DNA of 64,000 nucleotides, taken from assembly GCA_963836915.1 (NCBI GenBank), contig CAWILH010000002.1, positions 1,426,001-1,490,000 of the forward strand, given 5' to 3'. Both the position numbers and the translations under genes were made by a program. The notes below the pieces were generated by a model, which searched no databases, was not told the DNA's origin, and worked only from the letters and a program-made list of their open reading frames with translations. Positions 28,415 to 39,835 of the stretch are shown here, in pieces. The first letter of the stretch is position 1, and each line of letters begins with the position of its first letter. The stretch is from Cryomorpha sp963836915 (GTDB lineage: Bacteria > Bacteroidota > Bacteroidia > Flavobacteriales_D > Cryomorphaceae).

Positions 28415-29272
28415 TTACTCGCTGCAGCCTGGATATAATAAAATGGCAGAAGTAAACGGGGGAACGTTGATTGGTGGTTTCGTAATAAAAACCTGAACCT
28501 CAGTAAGCTGCTCGCCAGGAGCTAATTGGAAAAAGTCTTCGGGAATCATTGCTTTTGAGAACATTCCATCTCCATCGAAATCCATTTTGAAATTATCAGT
28601 GTTCTGTTGAAAAAGGATCGGCGCGCCACCATTTATTCGATACCTAAACCAAATAAGACAATCATCGGCTCCCAAATTTTGGAGTGATGTAATCGTCTCT
28701 TTATTGTTATCGTATGTGATCACGAAATAATCATCCTGAAACCAAACCGTGGGAAATGGACATATCTTTTCAAAGCAGCCCAACGGCTCAGGTATAATAT
28801 TTATATCTCCCGACTTCTGCTCGGCGCCAGCGTCATTTGCTGCTCCAGATTTTTCTTTAACCAAAAAGTCTATACCAGTAGCATAAAAAACAGCTGCTGG
28901 CTGATCATAAAATTCAACCATCGACACACCTAAAAAGTCAAAATACCAGAGATTGGGGTTATCTGGATCTTGCGTCATTTCAAGATTGTCATTCGAGTCG
29001 GTCCACATTCCATTGGTCACCGGCATACCATTCACTGCTTGTCTCGCTTCATTTGGATTCCATGCCCAGATAAAAAGTGGATTCGTATCAGAATCTGCAT
29101 CGGTCAATTCTGGACAGTTGCATTCTGATGAGGTAACATCGACATATAGCCGCACAGGTTGGGTCACGTCCGTGGGAGCAGGATCAAAATAGACTCCTTG
29201 AGCCATCAAAGCTTGAGTAGCCAGCAGAACGATAGCCGTGAAAAACAGCTTAAGATATAAAGTTCGATTCAT
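28415..29272 (-). CDS. Secreted protein of the sus-type locus, probable carbohydrate-binding role
   Basis: A 285-residue protein with a signal peptide (cleavage after ALMAQG) and no lipobox. It contains two segments that resemble E-set/starch-binding modules, VYFDPAPTDVTQPVRLYVDV and a later FLVKEKSG-type block. The second is similar in pattern to the N-terminal module of the GH13 protein in the same locus (MAFVFRNADGSAEGKG). Two Cys-rich stretches (CNCPE, GCFEKICPF) stand out. It occupies the position of SusE/SusF but is not recognisably homologous to them. It is the last gene of the SusC-SusD operon. The function is inferred from context. Confidence 0.6.
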   Translation of the reverse strand: MNRTLYLKLFFTAIVLLATQALMAQGVYFDPAPTDVTQPVRLYVDVTSSECNCPELTDADSDTNPLFIWAWNPNEARQAVNGMPVTNGMWTDSNDNLEMTQDPDNPNLWYFDFLGVSMVEFYDQPAAVFYATGIDFLVKEKSGAANDAGAEQKSGDINIIPEPLGCFEKICPFPTVWFQDDYFVITYDNNKETITSLQNLGADDCLIWFRYRINGGAPILFQQNTDNFKMDFDGDGMFSKAMIPEDFFQLAPGEQLTEVQVFITKPPINVPPFTSAILLYPGCSE

Positions 29273-29276
29273 CTTT

Positions 29277-29780
29277 TTAAGATTTTCTATTAAATACTAA
29301 ACGATATCCTAAAACGGCTTTCTGCTCGCCGTCATCATCACAAAAGCGCTTTGCGAAATTGATTTTCAATTGCTGATCAACGATACGTGTTGGCCCGCCT
29401 AAGGGAGCAATGGTGGTAACGCCTTCTGTAGAAAGAAGGATGAGTTGCCTCGGTGCATCGCTGTCATCAAATGACCATGTGCCGCTAAGCGGAAAAAAGC
29501 TTAATCCAACACCGGGCGTCACCGAAAAACTACCATTGGCATCAAAATTAATCTCCAGAGGATTACCGCCTTCTGTAAATTGTGCAGTAAGATTTCGTTC
29601 GGGTTTAGATGGGTTTGACTCATCTACCAAGTATGTCTCAGCCACCACCCAAGGAGTAGCAGTAAGGCCTTCGCTCTTGCTAAAGGGCGTTCCGACTTCG
29701 CGATCGTCTTCTTCGCAGCCTTGATTCAACATCAAAAATGTGGCTGAAAGAGTCAAAAAGATAATTCGTGTGTTTTTCAT
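29277..29780 (-). CDS. Small lipoprotein of the sus-type locus (DUF5004/lipocalin-like)
   Basis: A 167-residue lipoprotein (lipobox LNQGC at about residue 22). The pattern LTATPWVVAETYLVDESN, then a FDANGSFSVTPG strand and GTWSFDDSDAPRQLIL, is that of lipocalin-like small lipoproteins of Bacteroidota that sit next to SusD. It starts 17 bases after susD and ends 4 bases before the next gene, so it is in the same operon. It may assist glycan binding at the surface; no direct evidence. Confidence 0.6.
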   Translation of the reverse strand: MKNTRIIFLTLSATFLMLNQGCEEDDREVGTPFSKSEGLTATPWVVAETYLVDESNPSKPERNLTAQFTEGGNPLEINFDANGSFSVTPGVGLSFFPLSGTWSFDDSDAPRQLILLSTEGVTTIAPLGGPTRIVDQQLKINFAKRFCDDDGEQKAVLGYRLVFNRKS

Positions 29781-29797
29781 GTTTTTATTTGTTTAGA

Positions 29798-31201
29798 TCA
29801 ACAACCACCTGATTGATTCAGCGGGAAAAGGTCGGTGCGTTCTGTAGATGGAAACTGCAAAATCATTCCACCACAATCCCAGGGTGCATCGCGAACGATT
29901 ATATTTTCACCCTGTGATCCCATTCGCACTAAATCAAAATACCGCTGGCCTGAAAATGGAAACTCCATTCTTCGTTCTGCCCGGGCAGCATCAATTATAT
30001 CTGCCGCTGAAGCAGATGGGAGTAAATTTCCAACCACACCGCCATAGGCACGCTGCCGAATTGCATTTATATCATTAACTGCTTGTGTTAAATCACCCCC
30101 TGTTTCGGCTAATGACTCCGCGCGTATTAACATCATTTGGGTCATAGAAAGTACAGGGATATTGAAGCTCTCGGCATTAAACATAGTGGTAATGTAAGAG
30201 ATATTTCCATCCTGATCAAGCTCTTGATAAAGCGACGCGCGCGGCGATCCTGGAAGTACAGCATTCAATTGGTCATAAAACTCCTGTCGTATCCGCAATG
30301 GTGGATTACCATTAGCAAAGTAATTGTTTCTAAAAAAACCATTTCGATTGTCAGTAACTCCATCGCCGCGGATGGCTGAAAAGATATAGAAAATTGCCTC
30401 GGGACTCGCTTGTGGGAATTGATACCTGTTCACTAAAGAGTCGAACATATAAGTCTCATCGTTAATAGCTTGATTTGCCAAAGCGAGCGCTTGAGTATAC
30501 TCATGGCGCTGGAAACGCACTTCAGCTTCGAGTGCAAAAGCGGCGGTTTTATTGGCGTATACATCATTAAAATCCAATAGATTTTGCTTTGCAAACTCAA
30601 TATCGGCAAGAATGAACTCATATACTTCCCCGACCGAAGCTCGCGGAGCATTTACAATATCGGACGATGCACGAATAGCTATTCCGAAATGAGAATCATC
30701 TAAGGTATAACCAGACGCATAAGCCCACCGACGCATGCAATCAAAGTGACAAAGCGCCCTGATAAATCGTGCTTCGGCTTCTATACGCTGGCGCTCGCTA
30801 GCAGTCAATTCAACACGATCCATATTTTCAATAACGGTATTGGCGCGTAGGATAGCACGGTTAAATTGAGCAAAGACGTCGCCTACACTTCCGTTAAAAA
30901 TAGTAGTTGAACGCAGCCAAACAGATGTAAAATTGTCTTGATTGACTGGCCGCGAAAGATTATCGCTCAGTAAGGTAGCCATTATCTGCGACCGGCCATC
31001 ATAGGTATTGGCCATTACATCGTAGGCCGAAATAAGTACCTGATTAAGATGTGTTGCATTTTGAATAGCATCCTCGGGAAGAATATTTGAGCCAGTATCT
31101 GGTGGCTTTTGCTCTAAGAGATCGTTGCACGAAACCGCAAGAAACCCTAACGCTAGAACACTCAAAAACAGGGGATTTGTAATTTTAAATATCGCTTTCA
31201 T
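29798..31201 (-). CDS. susD: SusD/RagB-family nutrient-binding lipoprotein
   Basis: The 467-residue surface lipoprotein has a lipobox (FLAVSCNDLLEQKPP), the usual start of SusD proteins. Downstream are AEARFIRALCHFDCMRRWAY (TPR-like helix region), ATLLSDNLSRP near the N-terminus, and the C-terminal signature AARAERRMEFPFSGQRYFDL. SusD forms a lid on the SusC transporter and binds the incoming oligosaccharide. It lies 4 bases downstream of susC. The neighbouring GH13 enzyme suggests an alpha-glucan substrate. Confidence 0.95.
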   Translation of the reverse strand: MKAIFKITNPLFLSVLALGFLAVSCNDLLEQKPPDTGSNILPEDAIQNATHLNQVLISAYDVMANTYDGRSQIMATLLSDNLSRPVNQDNFTSVWLRSTTIFNGSVGDVFAQFNRAILRANTVIENMDRVELTASERQRIEAEARFIRALCHFDCMRRWAYASGYTLDDSHFGIAIRASSDIVNAPRASVGEVYEFILADIEFAKQNLLDFNDVYANKTAAFALEAEVRFQRHEYTQALALANQAINDETYMFDSLVNRYQFPQASPEAIFYIFSAIRGDGVTDNRNGFFRNNYFANGNPPLRIRQEFYDQLNAVLPGSPRASLYQELDQDGNISYITTMFNAESFNIPVLSMTQMMLIRAESLAETGGDLTQAVNDINAIRQRAYGGVVGNLLPSASAADIIDAARAERRMEFPFSGQRYFDLVRMGSQGENIIVRDAPWDCGGMILQFPSTERTDLFPLNQSGGC

Positions 31202-31205
31202 TGTG

Positions 31206-34200
31206 TTAGAATCTAAGATTGAGTGCCAGGTTAAAAGACATCTCCTGTGGAGGTGTTAAATATGAAATATTGGGGCTCATATTTCGATCTGTTGCATCTT
31301 CAAAATCCCGAGCTATCTCTGGATCGAGACCATCAAAATTGGTAAATGTCAGGAAATTCACTGCGCTTAAAGTAATTCCTAAGCCTTCAAAAGGAAGGCT
31401 ACCAACTTTAAATTTTGGAATTGTATAGCCAATGCTCAAACGTCTCACCCTCAAGTAGTCTCCATCTTTGAGAAACTGTGTAGTATTGTTATTGAACGCA
31501 TCATCGATTCCATAATTCTCTACATTCAAGGAGCCTTGGGCGTAGGGAGCATCATCGCCAGGCTGTCTCCAGCGGTCCAGAATCTCATCGCGCATATTCC
31601 AGTTGGTCACTACACCAAGTTGACGCTTTGCAGAAGAATCATAAATATTGCTTCCTAGGCTAAAAACGCAAACCAATCCGACCGTCCAGCGACCAAACTC
31701 AAAAGTATTGGTGAGACCACCCACTGCTTTGGGCAATACCCGACCTACAGCGCGGCGATTATCTGGATCCCAAGTATTGGTCTGATTACCATTATTATCT
31801 AAATAGATATTTCTCCCTGTTTGGGGGTCAATCCCGACAAATGGCACTAGAAAATTTGTACCGACAGGGTCGCCAACTACAACACGGGTATCATTGGTGC
31901 CCCCACTTATTGCATCTGGAGAATAATTCCCAATGCTTTTGATCTCATTGTAGTTATATGCGATGTTAAAGTCGGTAGTCCAGAATAATTTGCTGTTGTC
32001 AATATTTCGGGTGGAGACTTCAAACTCGACCCCGCGGTTTACGATCTCCCCTACATTATCCCAAAAGTTATCAAATCCGGTGCTGGGTTGCGGAGTGATT
32101 CGCAAGAGTACGTCTGTAGTGCGCTTGTCGTAAAATGAAATCGTAGATGTTATCCTGTCATTGAAGAAACCCATCTCCAAAGCCACATCTACTACATTTG
32201 AAGTTTCCCACTGAAGATTAGGATTAGGTGGTGTGGCCAAAAATCTAAATGTCTGATCGTTGTATCCATTAGAACGTTCCTGATATTCGCCATATTGCAA
32301 ATAATTGGGTATTGCTGCATTTCCAGTTATACCCCATCCTGCGCGTAACTTTAAGAATGAGAGCCAATCCGCTCCTTTTAAGAAGTTTTCTTCGGAAAGC
32401 ACCCAACCCCCTGAGAGTGATGGAAAGTATCCGAAACGGTTCTCTTCTCCAAATCGTGAAGACCCATCAGCACGAAAAGACGCTTGGACAAAATATTTAT
32501 TGTCATAAGCATAGTTCACCCGAGCAAAAGCACTGATAAAGTTGAACAACTGAAGATTTGATCCATCCACGTTATAGCCAGGGATAGTATCCCTTCTAGG
32601 CACACTATCACCTTCTATAATTGTTACTTCATCTTCGAGAGACCACCCATCTCTACCTTGATCGTAGAAAAAACCGAAATATTCTTCAAGATCAAGATTG
32701 TCATATGCGTCGTATCCGAAACTGATATCGTCTCCTTCACGGTTCAACCTAGTGAGCGAGCGCGATCTGGCCTGTTGATATTCCACACCAAACAGATAAG
32801 TCAATTTATTTTTTTCATTTAAATCTTGTAGATATGTCACCGTGGCATTGGCATTCCAATTATTTGTTATAGTAGGCCAAAGTTCGATTAGATTTCCACG
32901 ACTTGATGTACGGTCACCATCTAATAAAAGTCGATCTGTATATTTCTTATCCTTCAAATCTGAAATATCCAAACCACCATAAGCTTTTATGAAAAGATTC
33001 TTTACTGGTCTGTACTCTAAAGATATATTGTTAATAGAACGCCACTCGGTAGTGGTTCGATTCTTGGAGCTCGCGGTTTCGTACCGGATTGGTTCCCAAA
33101 TCCCAATAATCGCCGGGCAGTCGGGTCACTTGCCCGTCGTCATTAAAGACAGTATCGCCATACGTAATCGGAAAATATGGGAGCGCGGTTGACATCGCCG
33201 CCCCTAGGCCACCGCTCCATGCAGCATCTACCCGATTATTTACTCCTTGGCTTATACTCACATTTGCAGCAAGCGTAAACTTGGGACTGAATTTATAATC
33301 GACGTTGGTTCGGAAAGATGAGCGCTCATATGAGTTTCCAGTCAAATAAGTACCATTGTCATCATAGCCGATGGAGCTAAAGAGATTGAATTTTTTGTTG
33401 GCATACTTCGCAGAAAAATTATAGGCTTGCTTAAAACCAACTCCAGTCGTTTCATCCACCCAATCTGTATCGGTGGCGCGGGCATCTTCCCAAGAAATAC
33501 CACCGGGCAGCAAAGCCAAGCCTACGTTTCCATCATTCTCCCAAGCTTCTTGATAAATCTGGAGATATTCCGATGAGTTTAGCATATTGGGGCGCGTAGT
33601 GGGAAGTGAGACACCGTGGCGGGTGTTCAAGTCAAATGACCATCCTTTACCACCGCCAGACTTGGTAGTGATCAGGATTACGCCATTGGCACCTCGCGAA
33701 CCGTAAATACCAGTTGCCGCAGCATCTTTTAATATCTGAATGTCGGCTATATCATTAGGATTGATGGTCGCCAACGGATTATTATTGAATGCACCTCGGT
33801 TGCCATTCTGAAAATAATCCTGCGTAATAGGAATTCCGTCGACTACATACAGCGGGTCGCCAGCAGCAGAGATGGAGGCAATACCGCGGATACGCACCAC
33901 CGAAGAAGACCCCGCAAGGCCGCTTCCTTGGGTAACCTGCACGCCGGCAGCCTTACCTTGAAGGGCGGCTTCAAAACTCGGAGTGGGGATATCTGTGATT
34001 TGCTTTGATGTGACCTTTGAAATAGAACCTGTAACTTCCCGCTGCCGCTGTACACCATAGCCGACCACCACAAATTCTTGGAGCACCTCGGAGTCCACTT
34101 CCATATTTCGATCTACCGTAACGCTCCCCGCAGGTGGTACATTTACTTCTTGCGGGGTTGGCTTATAGCCAATGAAAGAAAAGATGATCGTCTGCAAGCC

Positions 34201-34401
34201 AACTGGCGCATTCTTGATCTCGTATTTTCCATCCAGATCACTGGAAGCGCCGGTAGTAGTGCCGTCGATCCTTACGGTGACACCGGGCATGGGCGTACCG
34301 AACTCATCGTAGACGGTTCCCGTTATACTTTGACTCCAGCCGGATGCCATCACGAGCATGGCAGCGATGGCCAAGACATACCCTTTGTAAAATCTCTTCA
34401 T
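31206..34401 (-). CDS. susC: SusC/RagA TonB-dependent transporter (frame broken near 33060)
   Basis: This outer-membrane importer has a signal peptide, an N-terminal carboxypeptidase-D-like domain (SITGTVYDEFGTPMPGVTV), the SusC linker EFVVVGYGVQRQREVTGSIS, a plug domain (VRIRGIASISAAGDPLYVVD, DIQILKDAAATGIYGSRGAN), and a barrel ending in LNLALNLRF. The N-terminal frame ends just after RNRELQES; the other frame continues with RTTTEWRSINNISLEYRP. One extra base near 33058-33062, or two missing, separates them. The total length is about 1065 residues, normal for SusC. It is the first gene of the sus operon. Confidence 0.93.
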
Positions 34402-34439
34402 GTATTGAATGGTTATTGATTGATGAAATTAGCTAAATT

Positions 34440-34460
34440 ATTGTGTAATATTAACACAAT
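34440..34460. promoter_or_regulatory. Palindrome upstream of susC, possible operator
   Basis: ATTGTGT (34440-34446) and ACACAAT (34454-34460) form a perfect inverted repeat with a 7-base AT-only spacer. It sits in the 69-base gap between the GH13 gene and susC, 39-59 bases before the susC ATG. The shape fits a dimeric regulator site; no regulator gene is in the locus. It lacks a T-run, which argues against a terminator. Confidence 0.4.
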
Positions 34461-34470
34461 AGTTTAATTT

Positions 34471-37306
34471 TTAGTCCAAAATAATTTTTACGGTCGCAGC
34501 CCCTGCTTCGGTCTCCAACCTTATGAAGTATAGCCCAGAAGAACATTTCTCTCCATTTGAATAATTTCCATTCCAGCTGTAGAGATGATTGCCAGACGAT
34601 TTTATACCTTCATTGGCCGCAGCCACTACCCTACCCTGCATATCACATACACGAAAACTCACTGCCGTAGATCGATCCAGGCGGTAGCTTATCTGCGTAA
34701 AATCATTGAAAGGATTGGGATAGGCATTCAGCAGCTTGCCACCCTTGAAGGATACTTCTTCGATACCGGTTGAGATATCGGGCGTTTCGAGCTCTACGCT
34801 AGTGTAAATCCGATACTCTCCGGGCTGGAGTAAAAATCCATTGTTCAAGTTGTCTTCTACGATCGAAGTCCCTTCCAAATAGTTATACCACGTGCCTGTC
34901 TCTGTAAACCCGGGCACTATTGTAATAGGGTTTACATCAAAATTGGCGATGATGACCACATCCATTTGCTCATGCTCTATGATCAACCGCTTGCCAAAAC
35001 CGGTGACATCGTAGGTATAATCATTTGAAGTAAATGCAGCATTCTCTGTCTTTAACCTATTTATGGCACTGTATACCTTGTACAATCTCTCGCGCGCAGG
35101 CTCTTCGAGATAATCCCATCGGATGGGCTTATTGGCCGTTCGGCAATTTTCATTCACCGTGCCGTTGGGGCAATGATTTATGGAATAGTCGTACCCAAGC
35201 TCACCAAATTGCCAGATCATCTTCGGGCCACGTAGCGGAATCAGAATGGCCGCAATGGCTTCTTGGCGGGCTAGGGCTGTCTCTAGATCGGTCACGTCAT
35301 AATCGCCTGAGCTATTACCAAACAAAAGGTTCTTATACATCAATCGCTCTTCATCATGGCTTTCGGCATAAGTCACGAGATGCGGGTTATCCCAGTTCCG
35401 CGACTGATAATCCCCCCAGCCCAAATTACTGTTATAGCCCATAGATGCTTCATTATACTCATGGTTGATATTGCCCCAGAGCATCATATTATTATTGGCA
35501 AGGACAGTCTCTTCGGGATTGTCGCCGAGATGCTCGAGAATGATGTATATCTGGTCATCGTATTCGTATATAGCATCTTGTATGCGCAGCCAATGGTCTA
35601 CGCGCGATTGATCATATTGATTCCACGAACCTACGTTGCTGCTGAAATTTTGCGTAAAGCCCTTGCTCAGGTCAAATCGGAAACCATCAATACGGTATTC
35701 TTGCGCCCAATATTTCAGATTTCGATCTACGAACTCTTGGACCGCAAGCGAGCTGTGATTATAATCATATCCCACATTAAAGGGATGGGTGGCGTTTACG
35801 TTGAAGTAGGGCGAGTTGGCCGCAGGCGGTCCCGCTGGCTCCGTTGCTCTGCGAGTACATTCTGAGCTGTGGGTTCTGACCGAAAGAATGGTTCAAAACC
35901 ACATCTTGAATTACGGCGATACCACGGTTATGACAAGAATCGATCAGCGCTTTCAGATCATTTTTGGTGCCGTAATACTTGTCGGGCGCGAAGTAGAACA
36001 TTGGGTTATAGCCCCAACTTTCATTTCCTTCAAATTCGGTAAATGGCATAAGCTCTATGGCGTTGATGCCCAACCTGTCCAGATAAGGAAGCCGGTCTAT
36101 GACGTTTTGGTAGGAACGATCTTCATCAAAATCGCGAACTAGCAATTCATAGATCACAAGATTCTCTTGATCGGGACGCACGTATCCACTGGATTCCCAA
36201 GCGTAAGGCTGCTGTGCAGTTTGGAGCACCGATACGATTTCGGAAGTAAGACCGGTGGGATAGTCAATCAAATCTGGATAAACCGAAGCAGGAATAAATG
36301 GATCATTGAATGGATCAAGAATCTTATCGGCATAAATATCTGCCACGCGCATATCCATCTGATCTATGGAATACTGAAAGCGGTACTCTTGGCCGGGATT
36401 CAAATCGTCTATCTGCAACCAATAATGGTCTCCGTCGGGGGTCTGGTTCATGAAATAATCCAGATCAAACTGCCATTGATTGAAGTCGCCCAACACGTAC
36501 ACAAAATCCTTGAAGGGAGCAAAGAGCTGGAGGATCACTGTCTCATCATCCATATAATTTATACCGTCCACTATACCCGCTGGTGCGGCCGAAATATTGG
36601 GGGAACCCTGAATAATTACGTAGGTACTATCGGTTACCGTTTCGACGCCACTGTTGGCTTCCATCCAAAGCCAATATTGGCCTTGCGCAAAACCGCTCAT
36701 ATCTAGGATCGTATTGAGCGACAGAAGATCACTGGCCGAGACCAGCTCTGCATCATCTAGAAAGAGTGTAATAGTAGAACTTAGGTTGGCACTGCCAGTA
36801 AAGCTGAGTGCCGATGGGGCTTCGGTAAAAATCTCTGCGCCAAATGGCTCGGTGATGGCTGCGGTAAAAGCGGTGTTAAAAACATCGAGATAAATATTAC
36901 CCCCGTCATCGCCCTTACCTTCGGCACTGCCATCAGCATTCCGGAATACAAAGGCCATTTGCAATACGGCTTCACTAGCTGGTACACCGTAATAATCGGC
37001 TATGGTAAAGGTAATCTCATGCAGGTTGTTTCCAATATCGGTCATCAGCACTACCGGATTGGGTATGCCCCATGCCGATACCACGTATTGCCAGTCATTT
37101 GGATCGGCGCTATTTTCAGTGATCAAACCTGTGTGGGCATACACGGGAGTAATGCCTGCCAACCCACCGGTGCCTAGCGTGGCGTTAAAAGTTATGGTAA
37201 TCTCATCATTTACTGTGGGGAAGGGAGGATCTACCGATACAACCTGCGCCTTAGAAAGCATTATAAAAGCGAAGAGCGCATAGAAACTAAGTAAAATTTT
37301 AATCAT
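34471..37306 (-). CDS. GH13 alpha-amylase family enzyme with T9SS sorting domain (frame broken near 35825)
   Basis: This secreted starch-type hydrolase of about 945 codons has a signal peptide (cleavage after LSKAQ) and an N-terminal E-set or starch-binding domain (about 20-230). Then follow an isoamylase-type N-domain (VILQLFAPFKDFVYVLGDFN, about 265-340) and the GH13 barrel. Barrel motifs are VIQDVVLNHSFG (region I), DGFRFDLSKGF with the nucleophile Asp (region II), IILEHLGD with the acid/base Glu (region III) and YAESHDEERL (region IV). It ends in a type A T9SS domain (YPNPFNDFTQISYRL). The frames join after NGASGTA at ANSPYFNVNATHPFNVGYD. The gene is 69 bases upstream of susC, on the same strand. 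Confidence 0.92.
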
Positions 37307-37618
37307 ATCATTAGTTTAAAATTGGTAAGGCTTCTTTATCTATCGAACCCACACCTGACCGTATTCAATTGCATCGGACTTAAACGGGTTTATTTCACAC
37401 CCCTAAGATTAATCCGCCCAGCACATGACGGTCGATCTAGATAGAAGCTAATTAGTGTTAAAAGTACACTCTAAGATCATTACGATCCAAATCTTGCGGG
37501 AAAATAATTTCCCAACCGTTATAATCCTAAAACCCAAATTGAGCCAAAGAAAAATGAGTGCATAGATTCTAGCTACTGACAACCAATAACTTGAAAACTC
37601 ATTTACGGTTCAAAACAA
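37307..37618. other. Intergenic, no gene seen
   Basis: These 312 bases separate the CotH gene (stop) from the GH13 gene (start), both on the minus strand. No reading frame or hairpin with a T-run was found, and no clear TTG-N19-TAnnTTTG promoter could be placed, although the GH13 promoter should lie here. Confidence 0.5.
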
Positions 37619-39835
37619 CTATTGTTTAATGACTTTATAAACCTTTGCTCCGAGCTCAACGATGTACACCCCTTCGGGAAATTCCTGCATGGAAAGAGAA
37701 GAACCCCTGCCAGTTTTAAGTGATTTTCCTACCAAATCATGAACGGTGTAGGACTTCACACCCTCGAAGTTCAGGATGTCTTTGGTAGGATTTGGATAAG
37801 GCAAGAAATCGGCTTCTGCCGATGGATCAATAATGGAGAGCGGATAGTTGGTCGCATCGGGAGTGCTTTGGGCAAATAAAATCCACGGGCTGCCGGCATC
37901 CATTTGGCGACCGTACGAGAAATCGGTGGGGAGTGTGGGGATATCGATTACATCATACATAGTCTTAAAACTACCGCTTTTGTGAAATAAATATAGCCTT
38001 TCGCCCTGAGCGCTCAACTTAAAATTAGTGTGAAAAGAGCCTTCGTCGGTTTCACCATCAGCCCAAAAAAGTAGAAACTCGCCGGGATCAACGACTATAT
38101 CAGGCAATCTCCATTTACAGGGAGCCGTATTGTTATCGCTTAAATAAAAATCACCCAAATTGACCGGAGAATTACCAGGATTATAAAGCTCAATCCAATC
38201 TTCAGCTTCATTCATTTCGTCGAAGATCGTGCTTGAGTTAGAAGTCATCACTTCATTTATTACCAGCCTGTTGGGGTTCGTACTAAAAAGTACGAAGTGC
38301 ATATTACATGAACTGCTACGCACAAGACCATCAAAACCAGTAGCCTGAATATTATAACTAATACCTTCACTCCATTCGGCCACGGGTAGTGTAAATATTG
38401 CAAGAGAATCTTCGAAATATACCGGAGGCTGGAAAGCCCCACCTCCATCACCAATATTAAAGTACATTTCAATACTTGAAGTCGCCGGCCCATCCAAAAA
38501 TACCTTTATGAGGAGCGAGTCTGGAAAACTGGAAAAATCTTCGACAATAGTGGAGATGATCGGAGGGATGGGAATATTCTCTACCTGTTCAATGGCCGAA
38601 CTGCGACGCTCAGCAATAAATGGAAAAATCCCGTACTCTACATGGCCGCCATCAGCTTCGGTGAGCGCATCATAAAAATCACTGATATCGAAATCAAAAT
38701 CGAGCGGTCGGTATAAATCTGCAATAGCAGATGGTGCTATGAAGTCTTGTAGATTCTGAATTTCATCCAAATGTACTACCGTACCAAAGTTATTTACAAT
38801 AATATCGCGGATGTGCCAAGAGAAGACATTCCTAAATTTTTCGATTTCCATCAAGCGGTTAAAAAGTGGTCGCGGCTGCCCACCTTGTGCCCAGTCATAT
38901 ATGTTGCGGTTGCCCCAATTGCGATCTAACCAATCAATCCCCCAAGTATTGTCGAGATCATACGGGATGTATTCGAACTGCCTGGTCAAGGGATTAAAGT
39001 ACAGATAGAAGTTATTCTGATTGTAGATATATCCATCCCAATTTCCAGTGAGCACATCTATTGCGGCAATTTTGAGATAGCTATAAACATTGAAATAACT
39101 TTCAATATCACAGTCAAACTCGTAATCAGATGATTGATTCAAAAATTCTATGAAAGCCGCGAGATCTGAATAATCGTCTTGAGTAGTGTTGGTCTTCAGT
39201 TCGTAAGTACGTCCGCCAAAGGGAGCGAGCTTATAGTCTTCGGGATCATCAGAAATATAATCGAGGTTGGCAGGATAAAGACACTTATAGAGGTTACCAG
39301 AATTATTGCCAAACCAAGACTCGACAAACTCTTCATCTATATGCTCGATGTTTTGATAAAGTCCGTAATAATCGCCATTGATAAACACTTCTACATGGTT
39401 GGAGCGCGATGATTTAACCCCCTTTTCTTTTAATAAGTCCCACATCAGCCTAGAGCGTAACATGGACGGGTCATTTGTTTCAGCATTTAGATTTAACTTC
39501 TCAAAACCTTGGTACTTTCGACCTGCCACGTAGGTATTGAAAGAAACCTTGAACGATTTTTTCGCTTTATCCCGTGAAGTATTTCCCCTAAACCGCAGAC
39601 CAATATCGGTTACCGTATCACTTCCAGAAATGGTCTCAAAAACAAAATCTGCCCGATATTCATAATCCGAATACCAATTCTCTTCTAAGTAAAGATCTTC
39701 TAGGCTATCGGGATTTATAATAATATGCACCTTCGGAATCTCTTGTGCGGTATATACAGGCCCGTTCGGTAAGATTGTATTTTGGCTTTGCGCCAAAGTT
39801 GAGATCAGCAAAAGACAAGCGAAAGAATATTTCAT
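37619..39835 (-). CDS. CotH kinase family protein with lamin-tail and T9SS domains
   Basis: A 738-residue secreted protein. It has a signal peptide (MKYSFACLLLISTLAQSQ), then a CotH domain (about 35-430) with LRFRGNTSRDKAKKSFKVSF, MLRSRLMWDLL, YQNIEHIDEEFVE and the acidic EYIPYDLDNTWGID. A lamin-tail domain (RLVINEVMTSNSSTIFDEMN, about 545-655) follows, and a type A T9SS tail (FLPYPNPTKDILNF). CotH proteins are atypical kinases known from spore coats; secreted bacterial versions have unknown targets. The start ATG overlaps the stop of the esterase gene in an ATGA, so the two are coupled. Confidence 0.9.
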   Translation of the reverse strand: MKYSFACLLLISTLAQSQNTILPNGPVYTAQEIPKVHIIINPDSLEDLYLEENWYSDYEYRADFVFETISGSDTVTDIGLRFRGNTSRDKAKKSFKVSFNTYVAGRKYQGFEKLNLNAETNDPSMLRSRLMWDLLKEKGVKSSRSNHVEVFINGDYYGLYQNIEHIDEEFVESWFGNNSGNLYKCLYPANLDYISDDPEDYKLAPFGGRTYELKTNTTQDDYSDLAAFIEFLNQSSDYEFDCDIESYFNVYSYLKIAAIDVLTGNWDGYIYNQNNFYLYFNPLTRQFEYIPYDLDNTWGIDWLDRNWGNRNIYDWAQGGQPRPLFNRLMEIEKFRNVFSWHIRDIIVNNFGTVVHLDEIQNLQDFIAPSAIADLYRPLDFDFDISDFYDALTEADGGHVEYGIFPFIAERRSSAIEQVENIPIPPIISTIVEDFSSFPDSLLIKVFLDGPATSSIEMYFNIGDGGGAFQPPVYFEDSLAIFTLPVAEWSEGISYNIQATGFDGLVRSSSCNMHFVLFSTNPNRLVINEVMTSNSSTIFDEMNEAEDWIELYNPGNSPVNLGDFYLSDNNTAPCKWRLPDIVVDPGEFLLFWADGETDEGSFHTNFKLSAQGERLYLFHKSGSFKTMYDVIDIPTLPTDFSYGRQMDAGSPWILFAQSTPDATNYPLSIIDPSAEADFLPYPNPTKDILNFEGVKSYTVHDLVGKSLKTGRGSSLSMQEFPEGVYIVELGAKVYKVIKQ

